Source: Anaerolinea sp. (GTDB lineage Bacteria > Chloroflexota > Anaerolineae > Anaerolineales > Villigracilaceae). From it: a stretch of DNA of 57,717 nucleotides. The translations under genes were made by a program, and so were the position numbers. Positions 48,239-56,665 of the stretch are shown here, in pieces. The stretch is from contig DYID01000022.1 of assembly GCA_020723805.1 (NCBI GenBank), forward strand, positions 1 through 57,717, given 5' to 3'. The notes beneath the pieces were generated by a model. The model worked only from the letters and a program-made list of their open reading frames with translations. It was not told the DNA's origin and ran no database searches. Every line of letters starts with the position of its first letter. Within the stretch, counting starts at the first letter, position 1.

Positions 48239-48799
48239 ATGACTACACCCAATCCCATGCTGGAGTTTGCCAAGGCGATGGCGTCGGTCGAGCGGTTGAA
48301 GGTGATCGGCACGCTGGTGCGCGGACCCGCCACGCAGGCGGAAGTTGCCGCGCAGGTTCACCTTCCCTTGCGGGAAGTACATGACCATCTTGCTTTTCTG
48401 GTCTCGGTGGGCGCGGTGCGGGAGGAACAGGGACGGTATCGGGTGGATGAAAAGTCCATCGAAGCGCTGAGCAAGAGTCAGTTTGAGGGGAAGCGCGCGG
48501 AGCCTGCATCGGTCGAGGGTGAGCCGGAGAATGTCCGCAAAATCTTGAGAGCGTATTTGAAATCCGATGGGACGCTGGCGCAGATTCCGATGGACAAGCA
48601 TAAATTGCGGATTGTGTTGAAGTTCATCGTTGATGTGTTTCCCTTCGACGCAACCTTCACGGAGAAGGAAGTGAATGCCATTCTGCGGCGATTTCATGTG
48701 GACACCGCCGCGCTGCGCCGCTATCTTGTGGATGAAGGTTTCATGGCGCGGGAAGGCGACGGGTCGAAGTATTGGCGCGTGAAAGTGGAGGCGGCATGA
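48239..48799 (+). CDS. ArsR-type HTH regulator with DUF2087, first of two
   Basis: This protein of about 186 residues has an N-terminal winged-helix region (about 10-75, SVERLKVIGTLVRGPATQAEVAAQ, LREVHDHLAFLVSVGAV) and a C-terminal DUF2087 domain (about 110-186). The latter is a helical module with KHKLRIVLKFIVDVF, EKEVNAILRRFHVDTAALRR and LVDEGFMAREGDGSKYW. DUF2087 is common in Chloroflexota regulators, but its ligand is unknown. An alternative ATG at 48230 adds three residues. It overlaps the second regulator by ATGA. The palindromic operator at 48194-48227 covers the probable promoter. The first HTH is less canonical than the second. Confidence 0.8.
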   Translation: MTTPNPMLEFAKAMASVERLKVIGTLVRGPATQAEVAAQVHLPLREVHDHLAFLVSVGAVREEQGRYRVDEKSIEALSKSQFEGKRAEPASVEGEPENVRKILRAYLKSDGTLAQIPMDKHKLRIVLKFIVDVFPFDATFTEKEVNAILRRFHVDTAALRRYLVDEGFMAREGDGSKYWRVKVEAA

Positions 48800-49356
48800 G
48801 CGGGGAACTGGTCACTTTCTTCAAGGCGCTGGCAGATGCAAACCGACTCAAAATCGTCGGCTTGCTGGCAGAGAAATCGTACAGTGTGGAGGAACTTGCC
48901 GCGCTGTTGAAACTCAAGCCTTCGACCGTTTCGCATCATCTTGCCAAACTATCCGAAGCGGGATTGGTGCAGGCGCATGCGGAAAGTTATTACACCGTGT
49001 ATCAGTTGAACAAAAAAGCGCTGGAAGAAAAAGCGCGCACGATGTTCTCTCCAACGGAACTTTCCAACGCGGCGGCGGAGGTAGACATAGATGCTTATGA
49101 CAAAAAAATCATCCGCGATTACTCCCGCCCCGACGGAAGTTTGAAAACCCTCCCTTCGCAGCGCAAGAAACTCGAAGCGATCCTGCGCCATGTGGTCAAA
49201 GCGTTCGAACCCGGCAGGCGGTACAGCGAGAAGCGCGTGAACGAAATCCTCGCGCAGTTTCACGAGGATACCGCCACCCTGCGGCGCGAATTGGTCGGTG
49301 CGGGGCTGATGGCGCGCGAAGGCGGAGGCGGGGAATACTGGCGAACCGACAAATAA
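48796..49356 (+). CDS. ArsR-type HTH regulator with DUF2087, second of two
   Basis: This protein of about 186 residues has the same length and domain order as its upstream neighbour. The N-terminal HTH is clearly ArsR-like (FKALADANRLKIVGLLAEKSYSVEELA, KPSTVSHHLAKLSEAGLV). DUF2087 lies at about 110-186 (KKLEAILRHVVKAF, YSEKRVNEILAQFHEDTATLRR, GLMAREGGGGEYWR). No metal-binding Cys cluster is present in the HTH, so metal sensing is unlikely. Translation is coupled to the first gene by ATGA, suggesting a heterodimer or a pair of sensors. Targets are unknown. A bidirectional terminator follows. Confidence 0.85.
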   Translation: MSGELVTFFKALADANRLKIVGLLAEKSYSVEELAALLKLKPSTVSHHLAKLSEAGLVQAHAESYYTVYQLNKKALEEKARTMFSPTELSNAAAEVDIDAYDKKIIRDYSRPDGSLKTLPSQRKKLEAILRHVVKAFEPGRRYSEKRVNEILAQFHEDTATLRRELVGAGLMAREGGGGEYWRTDK

Positions 49357-49357
49357 A

Positions 49358-49393
49358 AACTGCCGCAGAGTTTCTCCAGTCTCTGCGGCAGTT
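49358..49393. terminator. Bidirectional terminator between the ArsR pair and the response regulator
   Basis: AACTGCCGCAGAG pairs perfectly with CTCTGCGGCAGTT over a 10-nt loop. It lies directly between converging genes. Confidence 0.75.
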
Positions 49394-49402
49394 GATTGTG
49401 GG

Positions 49403-50065
49403 TTACTTCATCTGCTCGCGGTTGACGATGCCTCGCTGCCAGGCATACACCGCCACCTGCGTGCGGTCTGCCAGGTGCAGTTTGCTCAAAATGTTGCTCA
49501 CATGCCCCTTGACTGTGTTTTCACTGATGACGAGTTTTTCGGCGATCTGGCTGTTGGTCATCCCTTTGGCAATCAGGCGCAGGACATCCAGTTCGCGCTC
49601 GGTCAGTTCCGTGAACAACGGTTCATCGTTTTCGCCGCGCAGATTTTGTAAAACACGCTCCGCCACCAGCGGATGCAGAGTCACCTCATGGCGCACGGCG
49701 CGCTGCAACGCCTCGACCAGTTTCTCCATCTTCATATCCTTGAGAATGTAAGAAGTTGCCCCAGCCTTCAAGGCGGGAAAGATATGCACATCCTCATGAT
49801 ACGAAGTCAACACCACCACCTGGGTGCGCGGACTGATTTTCTTGATCTGGCGGGTCGTTTCCACGCCGCCCATGCCGGGCATGATCAAATCCAGCAAAAC
49901 CACATCCGGGATCAACTCCGCGACCATCTTCACCGCCTGCTCACCCGATTCTGCCTCGCCGACCACGTCGAACTCTTTGAGTGTCTCGAGGTAGGAACGG
50001 ATGCCGTTCCGCACCACTTCGTGATCGTCCACAATCAAAATACTGATGACATTGCTTTTTGCCAT
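49403..50065 (-). CDS. NarL/FixJ-family response regulator
   Basis: This protein of about 220 residues has a receiver domain (about 5-120) with the acidic pair in ILIVDDHEVVRN, phospho-acceptor Asp in VVLLDLIMPGMGG, Thr in VVVLTSYHED and Lys in SYILKDMKMEK. The C-terminal LuxR HTH (about 150-215) reads LTERELDVLRLIAKGMTNSQIA and VKGHVSNILSKLHL. It is encoded 13 bp downstream of the two-propeller sensor kinase and is its probable partner. The start used here follows GAGGCGAAT. Targets are unknown, but autoregulation is common. Confidence 0.95.
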   Translation of the reverse strand: MAKSNVISILIVDDHEVVRNGIRSYLETLKEFDVVGEAESGEQAVKMVAELIPDVVLLDLIMPGMGGVETTRQIKKISPRTQVVVLTSYHEDVHIFPALKAGATSYILKDMKMEKLVEALQRAVRHEVTLHPLVAERVLQNLRGENDEPLFTELTERELDVLRLIAKGMTNSQIAEKLVISENTVKGHVSNILSKLHLADRTQVAVYAWQRGIVNREQMK

Positions 50066-50078
50066 ATTCGCCTCTTTC

Positions 50079-53000
50079 TTAATCTTTTGCCGGCACTTGC
50101 ACAATGACCTTTGTGCCCCGTCCCGGCGCGCTCTGCACCTGTACCGAGCCGTGGACACTGCCCACCCGCTCGCGAATCGAGCGCAACCCCAGACCCTGTC
50201 CCTTCAGATTCATATCGAACCCGCGCCCATCGTCCGACACGCACAATTGCACCGTGCCGCCATTATAGACCAAGGAAACGTCCACGCGGCTCGCCTGGCT
50301 GTGTCGCGCCACGTTTGCCAGCGCCTCCTGCGTGACGCGGTAAACCGCCTGCTCGATGTGGAGCGGCAGACGCCGCTCGCCTTCGAGCGTCAAATTCACC
50401 TTGATGTCGCTGCGGTTTTCCCATTCATAGACATATTCGCGCAGCACAGCCGCCAGTCCCTTTTCCTGCAATGCCACGGGATAAATCTCCTGCACGAGGA
50501 AGGTCAATTCCTGAATGACATCCGAAACCAGGTTCTCCGCCTCGTGAAGATGCAGCGCCGCCTTGTCGCCGCCGCCGTTCAACATGCCGCGCACTGCTCC
50601 AAGCTGCGCAAGGGCGGCGAAGGCTTTTTGTTTGGCGCTGTCGTGCAGGTCACGCGCGAGGCGGTTACGTTCTTCCATGACTGCCAGGTCTTTGGTTTGC
50701 TCGAAGAGCAGCATGTTCGCAATCGAAATGGCGGCGCGCTGCGTGAGCGCCGAAAACAGCCGCACCGTATCGTCGCCAAGCAGGTGGGGTTTGGTGAACC
50801 CGACGTTGAACACCCCCACCACTTTGTTATCCACGCTGATGGGCAAATGGACGAACGAACGGATGCCTTCCGCAATCAACGCTTCGCGGACCTCCGCACG
50901 AAACTCGTCCATCTCGATTTGGCGGACAATGACCGGCTGACCGCTCTCCAGCACGCTGCCCACAATACCTTCGCCTTTTGCAAATTCCATGACGCGGAGA
51001 GTCTGCGGCGAATATCCGCGGCTGATGCGCGGGACGATTTTGGTCTGCTTCTCGTCCCAGGCAAAGACCATGCTGCGGTCGGCGTTGAGCACATCCACCG
51101 CCACATCCACGAGGGTTTGGAAGACCTGATTCAAACTGACGCTGCGAAGGATGCGTTCATCCGCCTGGTAGAGCGCCTGAATTTCCTGATTGCGTTTTTC
51201 GAGCGCGCTGGTTCGTTCGCGCACCAGGCGTTCCAGTTGACGGTTGCGATCCTGAATTGTCCTGGTGCGCAGACCAATGCCCAGCGCCACCACCCCCGCC
51301 AGCGCAAAAACCAGAAAGATGCGAAACCATGCCGTCTGCCAAAACGGCGGGATCACCTTGATGGCAATGCTCAGCGGCGTTTCGCTCCAAACGCCGTCGC
51401 TGTTGGCGGCTCTCACGTGCAGGGTATATTCGCCGCCCGGCAAATTGGTATAGCGCCCATCACGCTTGACGCCGATGGTTTGCCAGCCCGGATCGAAGCC
51501 CTCCAGGTAATAGGCATATTGATTTTTGGAAGGCTGGTTGTAACTCAGCGCGGCAAACTCGAACTCCAGTGAATTGCGGGGCCATTCCAGGACCACGCTG
51601 GTCAACGCCGACACACTGGCATTCACCGCCACGGGCTGACCGTCCTGCGTGAGCGACGTCAATACCACTTGGGGCGGGTGCTGATTTTCAAAAATGCTCA
51701 AAGGATGAAACACGGTCAGACCGTTGACGCCGCCAAAATAGAATTCTCCGCCGCGCCCCTTGGCAAACGCCGCCGCGTTGAACTGATTGCTCTGTAAACC
51801 GTCGCCGGCGTCGAAGTTGCGAAACGTCTTGTTTTCCGGGTCGAAGCGCGAAATGCCAAAGTTCGTACTCAGCCACAGATACCCCAAATCGTCTTCGAGA
51901 ATGCCATACACCACGCCGTTGGGCAAGCCGTCCTTTTCCAAAAAATAGGTGAAGGTCTCGGTGGCGGGATCGAATAAATTCAATCCGCCGCCGTTGGTTC
52001 CAATCCACAAACGTCCTTTGGAGTCCTGATAAACATCGAGAATGGATTCGTTGCTTAGCGATGTCTTGTCGTTAGGGTCGGCGTGATATTGCTTGAAGGT
52101 TTCCGCCGCACGGTCGAAGCGGTTCAATCCGTTTTCCGATGTGCCAATCCACAAATAGCCGTCGCGGTCTTCGTAGATCACACTCACGGAGGAACCGCTC
52201 AGGCTGGCTGGGTCGCCTACACGGGGGGTGTAATGCCGGAACGTTCCGCTGGCGCGGTCCAGCAGGTCGAGCCCTGCCACGGTTCCCACCCAGACGTTAT
52301 TGGCGCTGTCCACATAAACTTCCTGCACGGTGTTGGCGCTCAGGCTGGCAGGATTTTGCGGGTCGCGCTGATAGTGGGCAAAACGGGAGGTCCGCCGGTC
52401 GAAACGGTCGAGACCGTTGGCGGTGCCGATCCACAACATGCCGTCCTGATCCTCGTCAATCGCATACAGAATGTTCGAAGCGATGCTGGCGGGACGCCGT
52501 TCGTCATGCCGATAGCGGATGACCTGCCCCGTGGACCAGGTGAGGCGGTTCAAGCCTGCGCCAAACGTGCCAACCCACGCATAGCCCTGCGAATCGACAT
52601 GAATGGGGAAAATCAAATTTCCGCTCAACGAGTTGGGGTCGGAAGGGACGTGGCGGTAATAGGCGAAATTGTCGCGCAGGCGGTCATATTTGTTGACGCC
52701 GCCGCCATACGTGCCAAACCACAAGACACCCCCGCGGTCTTCATGGATGGATAGGATGAAGTCGTTGCTCAGGCTTTGAATGAAAGACGGGTCGTTGACG
52801 TAATGGATGAAACGTCCGCCCGCCCGGCTCAAACGATCCAGCCCGCTGCTGGTGCCAACCCAGAGATTACCGCTGCTGTCCACATACAATGCGTTGACGC
52901 GGTTACCGGCAATGCTTTGCGGGTCGTTATCCGAATGGGTGAACCGCTGGAATTTCCCGCTGGCGGGGTCGAAGCGGTTCAAGCCAAACCACGTGGCAAC

Positions 53001-53837
53001 CCACAACGTCGAATTGCCTGCATCCAGAATGGCGGTAATGTGGTCGTTGCTGATGGAGGTCGTATCTTCCGGGTTATTTTGGTAAGCGGTGAAGGTCCCG
53101 CTTTGCGGGTCGAACTGATTCAGCCCGCCCGAGGAGGTGCCAATCCAATACCTTCCGCGGCTGTCCTGCAAAATGGCAGTGACACTCTTGCCTGTCAAGC
53201 CGTCGGGGGTAAATGGATTGTAGGTATAACGCTTGAAGCCTTTGGTTTTGCGGTCGAGCAAGTCCAGTCCCTGCTCCGTTCCGATCCACAAGTCGCCGTT
53301 CCGATCCACGTACAAAACATTGATGTGATCGTCGCCGATGCTCGAGGGATTTTCCTTGTCGTGGCGAAAGACGGTGAACGTTTCGGTGCGCGGGTCATAA
53401 CGGTTCAAGCCGCCCTGCCGCGTGCCAATCCACAAATAGCCTTCGCGGTCCTCCACCATCGCCGTAATCCAGCGGTCGCTCAGGCTGGTCGGAGAGTCGG
53501 GTTCGGGTTTGAATATCTTGAAGGTATAGCCGTCGTAGCGGTTGAGCCCGTCTTCCGTGCCGAACCACAAAAAGCCGGCGCTGTCTTGAAAAATGACATG
53601 CACCGAATTTTGCGACAAGCCCTGTTCGAGACCGAGATGCTCGAAGCGCGGGACGCAGTTGCAAATCTCCGGCAGGGAATGGGGGGAGATGCGGTTCGGG
53701 ACTTCGGGAAGGCTGGTCGGCGCAGAATCAGCCTCGGGCGCGGCTGGAAGCGGATTCCCGCTCCCGCACGAAGCGAGCGCCAGCGTCAGGAAGAGTCCCA
53801 AAAGGCGGAAGAAGGTCAACTTCATACTTCTTCTCAT
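50079..53837 (-). CDS. Giant sensor histidine kinase with two beta-propellers
   Basis: This protein of about 1252 residues has a lipobox signal (TLALASC, Cys near 24). About 14 Reg_prop repeats of the pattern D-x-x-G-x-L-W-I-G-T-x-x-G-L-x-R-F-D (about 60-730) fit two seven-bladed extracytoplasmic propellers, followed by a Y_Y_Y domain (about 740-850) and a membrane helix (IFLVFALAGVVALGIGL). Inside, a coiled coil leads to GAF (about 900-1045), a HisKA_3 phospho-His in NRLARDLHDSAKQ (His near 1060) and HATPase (N-box ANVARHSQAS, G-box GRGFD, GLGLRSIRERV). It signals to the adjacent NarL-type regulator. A likely leaderless start at 53837 has an alternative at 53825. The ligand is unknown. Confidence 0.93.
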   Translation of the reverse strand: MRRSMKLTFFRLLGLFLTLALASCGSGNPLPAAPEADSAPTSLPEVPNRISPHSLPEICNCVPRFEHLGLEQGLSQNSVHVIFQDSAGFLWFGTEDGLNRYDGYTFKIFKPEPDSPTSLSDRWITAMVEDREGYLWIGTRQGGLNRYDPRTETFTVFRHDKENPSSIGDDHINVLYVDRNGDLWIGTEQGLDLLDRKTKGFKRYTYNPFTPDGLTGKSVTAILQDSRGRYWIGTSSGGLNQFDPQSGTFTAYQNNPEDTTSISNDHITAILDAGNSTLWVATWFGLNRFDPASGKFQRFTHSDNDPQSIAGNRVNALYVDSSGNLWVGTSSGLDRLSRAGGRFIHYVNDPSFIQSLSNDFILSIHEDRGGVLWFGTYGGGVNKYDRLRDNFAYYRHVPSDPNSLSGNLIFPIHVDSQGYAWVGTFGAGLNRLTWSTGQVIRYRHDERRPASIASNILYAIDEDQDGMLWIGTANGLDRFDRRTSRFAHYQRDPQNPASLSANTVQEVYVDSANNVWVGTVAGLDLLDRASGTFRHYTPRVGDPASLSGSSVSVIYEDRDGYLWIGTSENGLNRFDRAAETFKQYHADPNDKTSLSNESILDVYQDSKGRLWIGTNGGGLNLFDPATETFTYFLEKDGLPNGVVYGILEDDLGYLWLSTNFGISRFDPENKTFRNFDAGDGLQSNQFNAAAFAKGRGGEFYFGGVNGLTVFHPLSIFENQHPPQVVLTSLTQDGQPVAVNASVSALTSVVLEWPRNSLEFEFAALSYNQPSKNQYAYYLEGFDPGWQTIGVKRDGRYTNLPGGEYTLHVRAANSDGVWSETPLSIAIKVIPPFWQTAWFRIFLVFALAGVVALGIGLRTRTIQDRNRQLERLVRERTSALEKRNQEIQALYQADERILRSVSLNQVFQTLVDVAVDVLNADRSMVFAWDEKQTKIVPRISRGYSPQTLRVMEFAKGEGIVGSVLESGQPVIVRQIEMDEFRAEVREALIAEGIRSFVHLPISVDNKVVGVFNVGFTKPHLLGDDTVRLFSALTQRAAISIANMLLFEQTKDLAVMEERNRLARDLHDSAKQKAFAALAQLGAVRGMLNGGGDKAALHLHEAENLVSDVIQELTFLVQEIYPVALQEKGLAAVLREYVYEWENRSDIKVNLTLEGERRLPLHIEQAVYRVTQEALANVARHSQASRVDVSLVYNGGTVQLCVSDDGRGFDMNLKGQGLGLRSIRERVGSVHGSVQVQSAPGRGTKVIVQVPAKD

Positions 53838-53843
53838 GCCCAA

Positions 53844-53849
53844 AGTATA
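53844..53849 (-). promoter_or_regulatory. -10 box of the sensor kinase gene
   Basis: Reverse-strand TATACT ends 6 nt before the ATG at 53837, a leaderless arrangement. A weak GAGAAGAAGT precedes the alternative ATG at 53825. Confidence 0.5.
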
Positions 53850-53888
53850 GCCCATAACATCCCCCCTGTATGAACCGCACAAAGCGGC

Positions 53889-54923
53889 TCAGCCCCTTTG
53901 GGCATCCAGCGCGCGGAAGCGGTGAAGGAAATAGACCGCCAGCCCCACCAGCACGATGGCGTTTGCCTGATGAAGAAGCGCAACGACGATGTTCACATAC
54001 GAAAGCACCGTCCACACGCCAAGCGTGATTTGCAAAGCGACCACACCGATGAGCCATTTGAGCCCGGTTTGAATCTCGGCAGGGTAGTTCTGCTTCTTCA
54101 CCACCCAGAACACGTATGGGACGGCGAGCAGTCCCACCCATGCAAACCAGCGATGGATGAAGACGATGGTCTGCGGCGACTCGAACAAATTGACGAACGA
54201 ACCGAACAAGCCGGGCGGAATCCACTTGCCGAACATGAGGGGCCAAGTATCCGAAACGTGACCCGCCTTGAGTCCCGCCGTGAAGCCGCCGTAGGTGATT
54301 TGAACGACAAGCAGGGCAAACGAAACCGCCGCCAGTTTCGAAGGCAATGACCACTTCGCCTTTTTGCCCGCTTCGGGGAATCCGAACCGATGCCCCAGCG
54401 CCGTCCATAGTGCGAGGCTGAAGAGCGTGAGCGCCAGAAGCAGATGAATCGTCAGGTTGAAGTGACTGACAGCCGGGCGGTCCACCAAACCGCTGGCAAC
54501 CATGATCCAACCGGCGACCGCCTGCGAAATGAACAGCAGTCCCATCACAACATAGATGCCGAACTCGCGGCGGGGAATCGCTCCTTTGAAGAGAAAATAG
54601 AACACGGGAATGGCATACGCCAGCCCTGCCAGCCGGGCGATGTTACGGTGAATCCACTCGATATAGAAGATGTACTTGTACTCCTCCAGCGTCATCCCGA
54701 AATTGACCTTGAGGTATTCGGGCGTCTGCTGATATTTGGCGAACTCCTCCTGCCAAGCCGCCTCCCCAATGGGCGGAAGCGACCCGCTGACAGGATTCCA
54801 CTCCACGATGGAGAGACCCGAACGAGTCAAGCGGACGAATCCGCCGAAGACCACCAGAAAAGCGACGAGGCCGGCGAAGAAAAACAGCCACTTCATCACG
54901 GCAGGATTTTTGGTTTGAGGCAT
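53889..54923 (-). CDS. ctaA: Heme A synthase (COX15/CtaA family)
   Basis: CtaA oxidises heme O to heme A for aa3-type cytochrome oxidase. The 344-residue protein has eight membrane helices and four conserved histidines: EWIHRNIARLAG, AVSHFNLTIHLLLALTL, VFIHRWFAWVG and LLHQANAIVLVG. The first loop contains RSGLSIVEWNPVSGSLPP and ATGLVDRPAVS-type features of the COX15 group (here ASGLVDRPAVSH). The ATG at 54923 follows GGAGGGCAGCT. Upstream in-frame starts would add a non-conserved tail. Its presence indicates aerobic respiration. The sensor kinase gene follows on the same strand about 50 bp later. Confidence 0.93.
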   Translation of the reverse strand: MPQTKNPAVMKWLFFFAGLVAFLVVFGGFVRLTRSGLSIVEWNPVSGSLPPIGEAAWQEEFAKYQQTPEYLKVNFGMTLEEYKYIFYIEWIHRNIARLAGLAYAIPVFYFLFKGAIPRREFGIYVVMGLLFISQAVAGWIMVASGLVDRPAVSHFNLTIHLLLALTLFSLALWTALGHRFGFPEAGKKAKWSLPSKLAAVSFALLVVQITYGGFTAGLKAGHVSDTWPLMFGKWIPPGLFGSFVNLFESPQTIVFIHRWFAWVGLLAVPYVFWVVKKQNYPAEIQTGLKWLIGVVALQITLGVWTVLSYVNIVVALLHQANAIVLVGLAVYFLHRFRALDAQRG

Positions 54924-54974
54924 AGCTGCCCTCCGAATTGATTTTGGATTGATTGTTTGCTCCACAAAGTTCAC

Positions 54975-55019
54975 GAAAAAGCACGAATTCTTTTCGCATC
55001 ATTCGTGTCATTCGGTGTT
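54975..55019. repeat. Degenerate repeat (ttcgcatcattcgtgtcattcg)
   Basis: Imperfect words TTCGCATCATTCG and TGTCATTCGG lie upstream of ctaA, with a second copy at 55148-55180 (CATTCGCATCATTCG). Confidence 0.5.
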
Positions 55020-55020
55020 A

Positions 55021-55139
55021 GAAAGTGTCTGAAAAGAGATTTCTATTGCTCCAAAAATGCGTAGAATGCGCTCTCTGGCGCATCCAGCGACGTTAGAGAA
55101 CGTCGCTTACGCGGAAACCACCGGTCTTCACATACTTTC
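55021..55139 (+). mobile_element. MITE family B, copy 3
   Basis: This 119-bp element has inverted tips GAAAGTGTCTGAA and TTCACATACTTTC (10 of 13 match), flanked by TTA and TCA. It contains GCGTAG.ATGCGCTCTCT.GCGCATCCAGCG and the AGCGACGTT / AACGTCGCT hairpin at 55086-55107 with the AGAG loop. It lies between ctaA and the HypA-like gene. Confidence 0.75.
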
Positions 55140-55252
55140 TCAGAGAGAGATCATTCGCATCATTCGTTTCATTCGACGTCAGTAGTTTCCTTCGAATGCA
55201 GGGCGGGATTATAGCACCCGCCAATAAAAAATTTGGAACGGAACGCATGGCG

Positions 55253-55258
55253 TATAAT
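55253..55258 (+). promoter_or_regulatory. -10 box of the HypA-like operon
   Basis: TATAAT ends 11 nt before the ATG at 55270, so the leader should be about 4-5 nt. Confidence 0.55.
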
Positions 55259-55269
55259 TTGCAACACTT

Positions 55270-55605
55270 ATGCGCGCAGACCAGTCCACCAAGGCGCTCT
55301 TCGACAATGTTCTTCGGCAGGCAGGCGGCAAGCCTGTTGCCCAAATCCACATTGCGCTGGGAGAAATCGCCGACATCACCCCAGCGCAGGCACAGCGCCT
55401 GTGGGATGAACTTGCCCAAGGCACGCCGCTGGAACGGGCACAGATTCGCTTTCGTCTTATCCCTGCCGAAGTGCAGTGCATGGCGTGTTTCAAAAAGTAC
55501 CGCCCCGCCAATGGCGAAATCCACTGCCCCCACTGCGGCAGTTTTGGCGCAAAAATTCTGACCGGCGAGGAATTCCATGTCGAACGCATCGAAACCGACG
55601 AATAA
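55270..55605 (+). CDS. HypA-like zinc-ribbon protein without the Ni-binding N-terminus
   Basis: This 111-residue protein matches HypA, the hydrogenase nickel metallochaperone, over its length. The zinc-site cysteines are present (VQCMACFKKYRP and HCPHCGSFG at about 76-97). The N-terminus is MRADQSTKALF, whereas HypA proteins start with MHE and use His2 as nickel ligand. The nickel function may therefore be lost or changed. No hydrogenase genes are in the window. The stop overlaps the next gene by 29 bp, so the three following genes are probably translated together. The HypA fold is inferred from the pattern of helices and the C4 zinc motif. Confidence 0.72.
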   Translation: MRADQSTKALFDNVLRQAGGKPVAQIHIALGEIADITPAQAQRLWDELAQGTPLERAQIRFRLIPAEVQCMACFKKYRPANGEIHCPHCGSFGAKILTGEEFHVERIETDE

Positions 55606-56665
55606 ATTTTGGACAACCCTGGCGCTCCTGCTGCTCCTGACCATTGCAGGATGCAACCTGCCCGCCGCCTCCCCCCCGACCCCGGACCTGCTCGCCACTC
55701 TCCAAGCCTCCACCCCGCTGACGGTTTCCACGCCCGCCCTGCTGGAGACGCCCTCCGCCTCCCCCACGCCGTTCACCGTCACCATCACCCCCGCCAGCCT
55801 GCCGTCAGATGGCGTTCCCTCCCCCTCCCCCGCCGACGGATTGACCGGTCACATCGTCTTCACCTGTCAAATCTTCAAAGTGCAAGCCCGCAACCAAATC
55901 TGCATCATGAACGCCGACGGGAGCGGCTACCGCCGGCTGACCACCGACGATTCGCGCCAGCATTTCTACCCATCCCTCTCGCCCGATGGGAAGAGCGTAG
56001 TCTATGCCGCCTTCTTTGAAACCGACAACTACGAAATTTACGAACTCACCCTCGCCGACGGCACGGTCAAACGTCTGACCAACGGCTACGGCGTGGAAAC
56101 CTCACCCGAAATCTCCCCTGACGGGAAGTTCATCGCCTACACCAAATACAACGTCTCCACCGGCAACTATCAAATCATCATCGCCCGCCGCGACGGCAGT
56201 GAAGCCGGCAACATCCCCCGCGTCACCGGCTGGGACCCCACTTGGTCGCCGGATGGCAAGCGCATCCTCTTCGCCTCCGACCGGCGGGGCGCAGTGCAGC
56301 TTTATACCGTCCGTCTCGATGGCAGTGACCTGCAAACCATCACCAGCCTGCCTGCCATTCGCGGACGCAGCGACTGGTCACCGGACGGCAACTACATCGT
56401 CACCTATTCCGGTCCCGCTTGGAATCGCGAACTCTACATCATGAACGCCGACGGCACGAACGTGCGCCAACTCACGCCCAGCGGCGGCAACAGTCAGGGA
56501 CCTTCTTTCTCGCCGGACGGCAAATGGGTGGTCTTCACCGCCTACTTCGATCATTACGGCGATGACCACGGCTGCGAAATCTACGTCATCCGCACCGACG
56601 GCACCGACCTGCGCCGCCTCACCAACAACGATTACTGCGACTACCAGCCGCGCTGGGGACCATGA
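55577..56665 (+). CDS. TolB-like beta-propeller lipoprotein
   Basis: This 362-residue protein has a lipobox (LTIAGC, Cys near 26). A Pro/Thr-rich linker follows (to about 90), then a six-bladed WD40-like/PD40 propeller (about 95-362). Repeats end in LSPDGKSVVYAA, SPDGKFIAYT, SPDGKRILFAS, SPDGNYIVTYS and SPDGKWVVFTA. PD40 repeats occur in TolB and many surface proteins; no Tol-Pal genes are near, so a TolB role is not claimed. GAGGAATTCC precedes the ATG. It overlaps the HypA-like gene (29 bp) and the kinase gene (ATGATG). Confidence 0.85.
   Translation: MSNASKPTNKFWTTLALLLLLTIAGCNLPAASPPTPDLLATLQASTPLTVSTPALLETPSASPTPFTVTITPASLPSDGVPSPSPADGLTGHIVFTCQIFKVQARNQICIMNADGSGYRRLTTDDSRQHFYPSLSPDGKSVVYAAFFETDNYEIYELTLADGTVKRLTNGYGVETSPEISPDGKFIAYTKYNVSTGNYQIIIARRDGSEAGNIPRVTGWDPTWSPDGKRILFASDRRGAVQLYTVRLDGSDLQTITSLPAIRGRSDWSPDGNYIVTYSGPAWNRELYIMNADGTNVRQLTPSGGNSQGPSFSPDGKWVVFTAYFDHYGDDHGCEIYVIRTDGTDLRRLTNNDYCDYQPRWGP

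Noticed and set aside
55577-56665. TolB of a Tol-Pal system
   Set aside because: Only PD40 propeller repeats are seen, and no tolA, tolQ, tolR or pal genes are near.
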